The notes beneath the pieces are model-generated. The model was not told where the DNA came from. It searched no databases and saw only the letters and a program-made list of their open reading frames with translations. Shown here one piece after another: positions 8,880 through 18,600 of a DNA stretch of 22,743 nucleotides. The position numbers and the translations under genes were made by a program. The DNA lies in contig RCAB01000741.1 in the NCBI GenBank assembly GCA_003640385.1, forward strand, positions 1 through 22,743. Reading direction: 5' to 3'. Source of the DNA: Setaria digitata (Eukaryota > Nematoda > Chromadorea > Rhabditida > Setariidae). Numbering within the stretch: position 1 is the stretch's first letter; every line of letters starts with the position of its first letter.

Positions 8880-11869
8880 AAAAAAAAAGGGGAAAAAAAA
8901 GGAATTAAAAAAAACTTTTCTAAAAGAGTTGAATGCGATATGAAGGCCTAAATTCCATAATGATGCAAATGGCTGTCATGCTTATATTCAAGGTATAGTT
9001 CTCTCTTGTTTTGTTTCAAAAGGTTGAACTTCAGTGGCGAACGAAGCTTCATTCATATTTTTTGTAAGTAAGCTACCAGGAAATATGGCATTAGGTCTTG
9101 GCTTGCAGCAAACATGACGAGCTTCTTCCAAACTATATATGCACTCAGCATTGGTATCATAGCAATCCGTCGACTGAGTGCAAGTTTCCGGTTCACTTCG
9201 AATCCTCAGAACATCGTAGCATACGTCTATAATGATTTGAGTATATTTTCGGGAATATATTTTATTGATTTTTTTTTATGATTTCTTCAAATTTGATGAA
9301 CTGTGTGAGTTAGGGGTGATTATTTTTTATTCTCTTCATTTATTTCTTGGTCTTCATTCACTTCAAATGCTACAGCTATATTTTTTTTCACTGTCAAAAA
9401 AGACATTTTTACTACAAAGTTTCTCTTGAAATGATTTAAATGATAAACAATCGGAATGAAGTAACAAAAAGTGTACCAGTAGTTATTTGATTTGATGCAG
9501 AAATAAATATAATAAAGGCAGTTCCATAAGAATAGGCAAGTCTAAAAATATGTTTAGGTCAATGAACTACTACTGGAAAATCCTGCAAAATATCTTCTCA
9601 AGAAATTCTTGGATACACTTTTTTCTCGCAATTTTATGTATTGTTTCTAACTTGCATTTTTGTAGTTGCTACTTGTCAGTAAAAAATTTTGCCTGCAGTA
9701 AGCATGGTAAAATGGCTTTAAATATATATATGAACATCGACCCCTTCAGTTTGTATTCTGCTGCAAATAGAAACCTGCAGAAAGTAGGTCAAAATTAATT
9801 AAAACAGGGGTCTCGTATTTCTAACTCCTCAGATAATAGGTATTATCATTTTTATAATTGGACATTTTAACAGAATGAAATTAGGAATTTGCTAAACTTA
9901 CCGATTGAGATAATGCAACATAGCAACCTTTTGGTATTACAGGGGACTGTTAGAAAATAATAAACTGTTGCCAACTGTCATTTTCATCTTCTTTTATTTG
10001 GCTTGCTTTGGATGATAATTGATGTTGACGGATGATATGGAGTAGGTTAAAACAGCTGTACCATTCTCTTCTGCGTTTCATCTATTCCTGACTCTGCTTT
10101 TTTGAGTGATATTTTTAATTGGGGATCAGACAAAGTTTGTACAAGTACTTATTTTATCTGCTCTGATCTTTTGAATAAATAGTATTATTTATAGAAATTA
10201 AAAAAAGAAGATGGAGGAACAAAAAAAAAAAGTAATAGAATGTGGAATCAGTTTTAGCTCAAAGATTATGTTTGAAAGAATATGAAATTTAATAAGAAAT
10301 GGTTTTGGATCATGCCTGATTGGAAGGGTGTGATATTTTTAAGAGAAAGAAATAATTCGATAACTCATTTTAATTATTAATAGATAGAGGTTAAGCTAGT
10401 AATTTCACTTTTTTTTTCATTATTAGGTCTTCATCCACATCTTAGTACTGTAAATACCGAAAGGATCTTTTTTTTTTTTTTTTTTTTTTTTTTTTGAATA
10501 TTCCGCAAACAATGTACAGCAATAGTAAATGAAAATATGAAAATTGTGAAATGAAGCGTAATATATTTCTAGCAGACAGTCCTAGAGCCAATAATCATCA
10601 TAATAACAGCAGGTATGGTTGTTGAATAAGTGGTAAAAATAGGAAAGCTGAAATGAACGAAAGTATATAGATATTAAATAAAAATTACCTTTTTTTTTTT
10701 ACGAAAACATGTTTTTTATGTATTTTTTTAACTTTTTTTTTTTTTTAAAGCAATTATTTTTATTTTTCTGTTTTTTTTTTTTTTTTTTTTATCACTCATC
10801 ATCAGATCATATCTCCTGTCATTATAATGATTGATGATTCCTTACCTGTCTGTTCAGCTTTATTTTTATTTCTTTTTTATTTGTTTATACTTTCGTTCAC
10901 TTGAGTTTTTTTCTGTTTATTTTGATTTCCGGGTGAAAAGAGAAAACGTGTAAATAGTTGTAAGTGCACTCTTGTGATTGTGATCGTTTGAAAATAACTT
11001 CAACTGCTGTTGAAGTTAATTTCAAAATTAGAAATTTTTTTTTAATTTTGAAATTGATTTTTGGTATAATGAATTAGAAATTTTGCTCCTATCGATAAAT
11101 GCTTAATTAGCAGTTAATATTTTATAGTTTTTATACAGTAATATGCACAATGATGGGGTGTTATAAATTTAATAAGTAGAACAGGTTTTGAATTTTAGTT
11201 AATTTTCAGATATTCCGAAGCAGTCATACCAAAACATGATGCAATGAAATTAATTTACAATTGTGAGCAGTCATTGTCAAAGAAGTATTCAAGGTAAGAA
11301 TAGTGTTACTACGATATTTTTGATTGTTCCCGATAGAGTGAATGATTAATTTGTTTAGATTTAATGACGATAAAAATTATGTGCTTAATGATTAAGTGAA
11401 ATTTCGTGGGAAATTTTGCATTCCACATAAAATTCACTAACATAAAAAATCGGCTGAATTTCTGCCTTTTACTGTAAGCCTCCACATTATAATTGATATT
11501 TAACTAATATTAATAATTATATAAAGTTTTTAGATCAAAAAAGTAGAAATTCCATCAATTTTACATTATGTACCTACTGAATACGGCTGTTATTAACATA
11601 TTAACAGAAATCAATTTCTTTGTTTTGGAATGATTTTTTTTTTTACTTCGATTCCAATCTTTTACTTTATGCGTGTTTTATTTCTTTTCTTTCTTTCTTT
11701 TAATTGCTGAAATTTTAACAATGATAATAAAATAATTGGTTAATATCCTTGCAGGAGGCTACTTGTGTATGAAAAGATGAGAATGGTTAAGGATGATGAA
11801 AAGACGTATGTTGAGAAAGACTGCTATGAAAATATGACTTTTCGGCAACGTGTATTTATGAAGAATTGA
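5124..11869 (+). CDS. TRMT11: tRNA (guanosine-10-N2)-methyltransferase subunit TRMT11, 11 exons, complete
   Basis: The product is the catalytic subunit that, with TRMT112, methylates N2 of G10 in tRNA using SAM. Exons: 5124-5246, 5537-5692, 5986-6084, 6201-6323, 6617-6773, 6938-7018, 7292-7477, 7695-7776, 7866-7994, 11210-11293, 11755-11869. All junctions are GT-AG and in phase, giving 444 residues (human about 463). The N-terminal part (about 1-165) aligns with the human THUMP-containing half, for example FSQVHVDFRHAELESI and VYVFEFPSIDDV. Residues 214-220 DPFCGTG form SAM-binding motif I, where human has Val in place of Cys. GSEINYQ follows as the next strand. The catalytic motif DPPYG is at 308-312, with its first Pro codon split between exons 7 and 8. 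C-terminal YSEAVIPKHD and NCEQSLSKKYSRRLLVYEKM match the human tail. Intron 9 is 3,215 bp and contains a minus-strand gene; the donor GTTAGT is weak, but the joined protein aligns without a gap. Intron 4 contains an N with flanking duplication. Confidence 0.93.
6469..6604. repeat. 65-bp direct repeat around a single N (probable assembly artefact)
   Basis: Bases 6469-6533 are repeated at 6540-6604, separated by N and five bases. The copies read as identical, including the homopolymer run of seven T. It lies within TRMT11 intron 4, so coding is unaffected. A one-base gap with the same sequence on both sides is what an unmerged contig overlap looks like. Confidence 0.8.
8540..8555. other. Perfect 16-bp palindrome
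   Basis: CTAGATTATAATCTAG is fully self-complementary with no loop. It lies five bases beyond the AATAAA of the nested minus-strand gene. It may be a dimeric protein-binding site or chance; its 10-bp core GATTATAATC also occurs in the palindrome at 3878-3891. Confidence 0.4.
8561..8566 (-). terminator. Poly(A) signal of the nested cysteine-rich gene
   Basis: AATAAA on the minus strand, 86 bases past the TAA of the nested gene, is the first canonical signal downstream and at a normal distance for a nematode 3' UTR. Confidence 0.5.
8653..9226 (-). CDS. Cysteine-rich secreted-type protein, last two exons, nested in TRMT11 intron 9
   Basis: Exons on the minus strand are 9226-9077 and 8843-8653, joined in phase (donor GTAGCT, acceptor TTTGAG). 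The first encodes a six-Cys module, C-x12-C-x5-C-x6-C-x10-CC, beginning VCYDVLRIRSEPETC and ending with VCC. The second encodes ECPNGRQM...VLC...TCPQGYEC...NNICC, spacing C-x16-C-x10-C-x5-C-x16-CC, then seven residues and TAA. The 'CP-G' opening, 'CP-GY-C' centre and terminal CC resemble the lustrin-type/EB-type cysteine-rich repeats common in nematode extracellular proteins; this is family recognition by eye. Disulphide-rich modules imply secretion or an ectodomain. The 5' end, including any signal peptide, was not found with confidence. Exon 9226-9077 begins in phase 2 after a TTATAG acceptor, so at least one upstream exon exists; a candidate is at 9902-9946. Function is unknown. Confidence 0.62.
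8847..8904. repeat. 58-base purine tract (31 A then A/G), serving as pyrimidine tract on minus strand
   Basis: All bases are A or G on the plus strand, starting with 31 consecutive A. On the minus strand this is an uninterrupted pyrimidine tract ending right before the TTTGAG acceptor of the last nested exon. The homopolymer length may be misassembled. Confidence 0.75.
9562..9960 (+). CDS. Weak candidate: two-exon small secreted protein in TRMT11 intron 9
   Basis: The frame starts MNYYWKILQN four bases after a TGTTTAG site. It contains a hydrophobic stretch (WIHFFLAILCIVSNLHFCSC) resembling a signal or membrane segment and reaches a GTAGGT donor at 9784. A TTTTAACAG acceptor at 9871-9873 opens a phase-0 exon of 28 codons to a TAA at 9958-9960, with AATAAA overlapping at 9959-9964. 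The total is 102 residues, intron 90 bp. Everything is grammatically consistent, but hydrophobic ORFs are cheap in AT-rich DNA, no family is recognised, and the second exon overlaps a competing minus-strand exon. A GTAAGC donor near 9697 gives another possible splicing. Confidence 0.22.
9902..9946 (-). CDS. Weak candidate: additional upstream exon of the nested cysteine-rich gene
   Basis: The 45-base segment is bounded by TTTTCTAACAG and a strong GTAAGT donor. In the frame that joins the exon at 9226 in phase it reads PCNTKRLLCCIISI and then D across the junction, giving a CC pair like those that end the other modules. A second open frame gives SPVIPKGCYVALSQS. It is antisense to the plus-strand candidate at 9562-9960; at most one is likely real. 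Confidence 0.28.
9965..11209. other. Right part of TRMT11 intron 9, poly(T)-rich
   Basis: This contains long T runs (10468-10495 and several between 10690 and 10790) and otherwise AT-rich DNA. A minus-strand frame at 10148-10047 reads through TLSDPQLKISLKKAESGIDE before a stop and looks protein-like, but it has no acceptor or family match. It could hold the missing 5' exons of the nested gene; I could not place a signal-peptide exon. Confidence 0.4.
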
Positions 11870-11965
11870 TTCATTTTTCTTTTTTTTTTTTTTTTTTTAA
11901 ACATTTGTTGATCCATCTGACATACTTTTGATGTCTGTTGAACATTTGGATTTCTAGAATCCTAA

Positions 11966-11971
11966 AATAAA
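11966..11971 (+). terminator. Poly(A) signal of TRMT11
   Basis: AATAAA stands 96 bases after the TRMT11 TGA, beyond a T-rich 3' UTR. A further AATAAA-like site occurs near 12038. Confidence 0.6.
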
Positions 11972-12627
11972 CCAAATAGTTTGTTAGCAACGAAATGTTT
12001 ATGTTTGTTTAAAAAAAAAAAAAAAAAAAAGCTGCATAATAAAAAGATTTTAATTCGAAACACATATTGTTATCATGCGTTTATTTATGAGGCAAAAATT
12101 GATTCAGATGATGAACCAGTCGAATCGATCGTGTAGTTCTTCTTCTATTGATGCAATTGAGATTTGTTAATTTTGAAATCTGATCGCTCCATGAATCTAG
12201 GTTTTTACCCTAAACATGATATTGAATGATCGAGCGATCTCTTAATTCTGCACCTATGTAAGGTCAGGGACTTTTTTTTTCATTAATTGTTCGAAATTTG
12301 TTCGAAGATGATTATTTGAGCATCCCATAAAACTTAAAGTTGTATAATTCCGAAATTTTAAATGAAATAGAGATAAGCAAGTAATCAGCCTTACCCAGAT
12401 AAATTTAATTCATACCTGCATTACTATTCTACACTGTCAATATAAATATTAAATTTGCAAAATTTGTCAAATACCATTTCCGTATTTCCAATTACGTTAT
12501 TTGCATTTCGTTGAATTTTTTTTTTTTTTTTTCGTGAAAGCTTAAAAATATTGAATTTTATCGTGATTTTCATCATTATCTAATTTTAAATTATTGTACG
12601 GTTGTGACTGACACAGTGTACAGGGCG
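11972..12627 (+). promoter_or_regulatory. Intergenic region and probable promoter of the MSP-fusion gene
   Basis: About 650 bp separate the TRMT11 3' end from the MSP-gene ATG. Two AGATAA boxes (12371-12376 and 12397-12402) lie about 230-260 bp upstream of the start. In C. elegans, sperm (msp) promoters use GATA sites bound by ELT-1, so these are plausible control elements, although AGATAA is frequent by chance here. The ATG follows TACAG by four bases, but the tract before it is not pyrimidine-rich, so trans-splicing is less clear than for the other genes. Long A and T runs lie at 12010-12030 and 12516-12532. Confidence 0.3.
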
Positions 12628-15600
12628 ATGTCATACTTGCAATGTACACCAGCAATGATACAGGTGTAGCAGTAAATTCTTTTTCAGAGAATTTTTTTTT
12701 TTTTTGAAATTTTTCAAAACGAATTAATTATTTACACTCATCCACCAATGAGCAGCCAATAAAATTGCTCTATTTATTTGCTGAGTAAATAACCTTACCG
12801 TAGTAATGATCTAAAATTCTGTTCTTTTTATTTCTTCTTAAATTTTTATCCTTATTATAATTTTGAGCTATTTGTTTAGCAATATAGGAATTAAGTTTTC
12901 TTTTTTTCTTTTTTCGGGATAAAGGCAGTATACGAAATAATTAATTCTACAGTAGTGTGAATGTGTGAAGGAAATCTTGCTATAGGTACCGTGTAGTGGC
13001 GGTACAACAACCCATATTCTGGAAGCAATCGGTACCGAACGATTAGCTTTTAAGGTAAAACTGAAGCAAAAATACTACGATTTGTACAGGGTAAGCGGAT
13101 CGGATAATTATTAAACTTTCATTTCTCATTCATTGAATTCAAAAAGTCTCATATCATTCAATTAAGTAAAAAGAAAATGAAGATGAGACGAATTAATCGG
13201 ATGCATTCATTCATTAATGAAATAAGTTTGAATAGTAATAAAGGATGATGGGGAAGAAAAAGAGAAGAGAAACGTACAAATTCTTCCTTAATTGATGGAT
13301 ACTTTTCAACAGTCACTTAACTGCATGGCTGATCCAGAATTTTTTTTCCTAGGATCCATTTGCCATTATGAATTCATTCCTTTCCAGAATCCATCCATCT
13401 GTCATTATAACTCCATTTTCGGGACGAATCCATTTTTTGCTATGAAACCATTTTCACTCAAAATTCATTGCAAATAAGACAGACCCTTTTAATTTTTGAG
13501 CAACGGCTAATTTCGCTCACTTCATATAAGCAAAATGATTTGCTAATTTTTTTAAATGTCAAAATTTTCGGGCTAATTAATCTGATTAAACAAATAAACT
13601 TTGAATGTATAAATAATGATGCAACAAATTATTGGGATGCTTGTGTGATTAATTGATTAAATTTGATTGATATGGATGAAGTTGAAAAATAAAAAAAAAA
13701 AAAAGAAAGAAAAAAATGTCCATCCAACTTCTTCCTATCACTTATCTAAACTTTTCATTTCCTTGTTTTTAAATGAGAGTTTTATTGAACTCATTAAATT
13801 CTTCAATAATTTCCTATACTATTACTATTCCTGGAGACAAATTGTTTTAATTTCCTTACACTCAGGCACTTTTAATTGCTGCATCAAAACTTTCTTCACG
13901 CTTATCGTTTAAGAAAAAATTCACACAGTGCAATAAAAAGTAATTAGTTGGCCTTATTTAGTTCTCATCGTGCACTTAATTGTTCAATTAATTAAGCAAC
14001 AAACTTTTTATAGCACTTTAATAATGATTATTTAGGTCTCACCACCACTTGGCTTTGTAAAGCCTGGCATCAAGAAAGAACTCTTTCTAAGACGGCTCGT
14101 TCGTTCCGTTTTTGCAAATTTTCTTCTTAAAAAAAAAAAAAAAAAAAAAAAAGATTGTAATTAAAAACATTGTTTTTAATATTTATGTTGCAATTTAAAT
14201 TAAATAATTTTATTTTGAGACTAAAATGGTTTTATAATGGGTAGCTAATAATTGCAAAATATTTCTTATCTTTATTAGAAAGGAAAAAATATCAGAAAGA
14301 ATAAAGTAGTAAAAAAAAAAATTTATTAATCTAAAAGAAAGTTATTTCAATAATCGACAGCAAATTTTATTAGGTAATTAGCTGATATGACAAGATATAA
14401 CAGGTGTCAATGTAATTACCAATATCATCATGAACTGATTAAAATTTATGACAATAAATTTACGTGAAATGAATTTCCTTGAATTATCAGCATATGCTTT
14501 CTTCCTGTTATCATTTTGAATTCTAATCGTCACGTTCACGTAAATCACGTCTAGCCTGGAAAGCCGGGAAATACGAAACTGGTAGTGGAATATATAGCAT
14601 CACCAAATGGTTATGATCCAAGGAGACCTTTTGTGGAAGGAGCTGACATAGGCACGTTAGGCTTACGTGTAAGAGGTGAGGAATTTTTTTTTTTTTCTCT
14701 TAAATTTTACCTTATCATATCATTAACCTTATCGTGATAGTTCACAAACTACCACGATGATAATTTTGTGCAGTAGCTAATTACCGTAAATAATCGTACG
14801 AGTTCATGCTAATTAGTCAATGTTGCAGATTATCTTATGTTTTTATCATGGGGTAAGGAAGTTTTTTCTCTTAAATTTCACCTTATCATATCTTTTCATC
14901 AAGACTCCTTTTGTCCATGTTAATTAATTATTTTGTAAACTATCACATCATGATAATTCACATAATAATTGCCCTAGTTATCACGATGGTGATTTTTAAT
15001 TACACTGATAATTTTATAGTGTAATTAATTGTTGTAAGTTAGCTCAGAATGATATTATCATGTAAATTATATTAGTTAATTAATAATAAATTAAGCTAAA
15101 ATTCTTGCAGCTTTTTCATCAAGACTCCTTTTTGTTTAGCTAATTAAATTTATTATTATTAAAATAATTTATTAAAGCACAGAGCTATTGATAGTGATAA
15201 TCAAGCAAATGCCTAGAATTTTTGTCAAAATNTTTATTAAGCTAAAATTCTTGCAGCTTTTTCATCAAGACTCCTTTTTGTTTAGCTAATTAAATTTATT
15301 ATTATTAAAATAATTTATTAAAGCACAGAGCTATTGATAGTGATAATCAAGCAAATGCCTAGAATTTTTGTCAAAATGTAATTTATTTTAAATATTTTCA
15401 GTATATTTCTAGCTGAAAACGAGATTTCGTGCAAATTTTTGTATAATTTCATATGCTAAAAATTAAAAATTTCATTTCCAACACATCTTGATTTTCTTTT
15501 CTTTTTTTGTAATATAATTAAAAAAGTGAACTTTTTTTTGCTTTCATTTCAAAAATGAATAAGAGTGAATTTCTTTTTTCCCCTCTTTTGTTTTCAATTC

Positions 15601-18600
15601 ATTTAAAGTGAATGAAATTCTTGAATTGTTGGTGTGATTGAATGTTATTAAATTGAAAAGAGGGAAAAAAATCTTTTTTTTGTTAAAATTAAATATGTTT
15701 GGTACTTCTTTCTTTTAAAATTTTCCAGCATACAGCGATAAACGTATACCAGACAAAACACCAACTTTAATGGGTAAAGTGGTGACAAAAGCAGGACAGA
15801 AGTTCACTCCGTCGGTAAATAAATTAGGCTTAATTATTTACAGTTATGCTAATTTTAACAGCTCAAACACTTGGGCCTACATGCATCTTATGGCTCTTAT
15901 TTTAAAAATGAAATGAAAATTGTTACAATTTAGTAGCGGCTAATTTTAAGATCATAATTTTAGACTTATTATATATGGCTGTTATTTTAAATAGATCAAA
16001 CATAGTTCGTTTTTTATGATGACTAAATTTTGGAAATTTTAATTTTAACTTTGATTTTAATTTTTCGCTAATTTTATGGACTAAATTTTGCTTATTACTC
16101 ATTCATTTCTTTTTTCAATTTCAACTCAAATTATTATGCTGAGAGGAATGAGAAATTGAGCATTTTGCACTTGGACATTTAATTTCTTGAATCCAAATGT
16201 TTAAAATTCATTTACATTTAGTCTTTACGTAAAATTTAGTATGGAGAAGTTTGTGAAAATTCTGCAAAATACGAAAGTAGAAATTGAAGATATTAGGAAA
16301 AGAAATACATTTGCGTGTTAAAAGATGTGAAAAAATACAAAGTGGTTCAAATAAGTTGATGAATTAGTTTAGAATATGAAATAGTTAAATGGAATTTGAT
16401 CAATTATTCAAAAGTAGATCTCAATAAATTATTCAATTTGAGCACATTTAGGGTAAAACAGACCAAATTAATTTTGAAGAATATTAATAAAAATAAGGAA
16501 AATTTTTTGAAATTCTTCAAACAAAGTTAAAAGATTTTGTAGTTTTTTTTTTTTTTTCTTATTTTTAAATAAATTTTCGTATGTATATATTTATATTTAT
16601 AGTGTTGAAATTGTTCATCAACTTATTTTGGGTGATTAGCTAATTAATTAATTGGTTATTTAGCCAGGTTACGATGACCTGAAATTGGAAACCGAAATCG
16701 ATGCACTGTACAAGGATAAGGAAAAAGCAGTGAAAGCAGGACGACTATCCAGAGAGAAGGAGGAGAAAGAGGAGAAAGAGGAGAAAGAGGAGAAGGAGGA
16801 GAAAGGAAAAGAGAAAGCGAAGGGAAAAGTGAGAGAAAAAGATGAAAGCAGTTCAAGCGATGATGATGGTAAGTTGTTATAGGTTGAGGTTTCACTTTTT
16901 ACTACTAATTAACTGTCATCTAATGATCTGAGGGAAAACTCAAATTGGTTGCTTTTTGTTCAGTTCAGATACATTGATAATGAGAAGTTGTGGTAAATAG
17001 CGCTAAAATGATAAGTGATTAATTAATTTATGGCAGTAATCTGAAAATTTTGATGATTGAAGTATAATTAATTAGTTTTCATTTGTTTTTTTTTTTTTGT
17101 TTTCACTTTTTCCTTCCCAATTTTGATAATTTATTAGAGAATATTAATCAGTTATTAGTATTCTAATTTATTAATTGTTGGAAGAGACAAATGAATTTGG
17201 AATAGTTTGAAAATATTTCGTAATTTTTTTTACTCATTGGAAAGATGCAAATAATTTGAAATCATCATCTGATACTTGAAAATTCTTCAAAAAATCTTTT
17301 AAATGATTTAAAAAATAATCCATGTTATAAAATAATAATGATAATTGCATTATATCATATTAAGTTTATTTTATTTAAAAATTACATTTTTTTTTTAGAA
17401 ATATCAATTTCCTTTTGATTATCAATGAGTAATCATTTTTGTTAATTCTAACTCTATTTAATGGTTCCTAATTTGCCGAATAATTCTTAGCTTATTCAGT
17501 GTTTCTGAACTCATTTAATGATTCTTAAGTCATTTTGCGATTCTTGGTCCATTGAATGACTTCTAACTTGTTTAATGATTCTAGATCAATTTTATGGCTC
17601 TTAACTTACTTAATTTCTCTAATTCATTCAGTCGTTACTAGCCTATATTGTGACTCTTGACTCAAATTATGCTTATACAATTGATTTATTACCATATTTA
17701 AATGAAGCAATTTTTAAATGAGCATTCCTATGATAAAATCAGTGTTGTAATAAGGGCGTAACTGATAACAACAATTGATAATATATTAACTTGAATAATA
17801 CTTTTTAAAAAAATATGTGTATAATTTCATATGGAACAAATATTTCAGAGAAGAAAGATGGCAAGAGTATGTTTTTGAATTTAGTAAAATTTTATAGTTT
17901 CAAGCAATGCCTATAACCAAAATGTCAAGTTGGTTTTAATAATTTTAAGCAGTTGTTCATCTTATCGAAATATTAAATATGTTAGAAGAATTCATATATT
18001 GAAAATTCATTATTTTATTATGACCAGGAGTTGTAAAATAAAGTAGCGATAAAAATGAAATTTTATTGGAATAAAATTGAACGAAATTGAAATTTTTCGA
18101 AAATGAATGTGAAAGGTAAAGCAAACGCGTTAAGATAAATTATTGAAGACGGAGCTCTTATTTATATATATCTTTTGGATCTTTTTTCGCAATTAAAAAT
18201 ATTAATGCAAAAATTTGCATAATTAGCCTTCTATATTTATATAACATTTTAAGACGACTAACAATCAAAACAATCATATGAGAAATACAGAGATGAAAAA
18301 TAACAACAATAATGTCGCAAAAATATCAATTAATTAACAATTATCAGCAAATTTATCAGTAAATTGCATCATAGATCTCCAAACATGCCAAGCATACTCT
18401 TGACATGAAAAAAATTTAAAAATATAGTTAAATAAAATCAAAAAAAAATTTAAGAAAAAATTAAAATTTTGGATTTATTATAATAGTAAGTTAAATCAAT
18501 GAAGTAAGTCGTTCAGAATGTTGAGAAAGGAGAGATAAAATAAGAAATAATGTAATTCGACTATAGCTTAATATATATACTATAATTACAGTGCTTAATT

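Noticed and set aside
11870..12627. TRMT11 and the MSP-fusion gene as an operon
   Set aside because: They are on the same strand, but the 758-bp spacing, a separate poly(A) signal and a likely sperm-specific downstream gene give no positive support.
13292..13912. Three plus-strand ORFs of 61-81 codons
   Set aside because: They lie in intron 2 of the MSP-fusion gene, across degenerate repeats and A runs, with no splice-phase role in the model.
16656..16895. 79-codon minus-strand Ser/Pro/Leu-rich ORF
   Set aside because: It is the antisense of the (EEK) repeat in exon 6.
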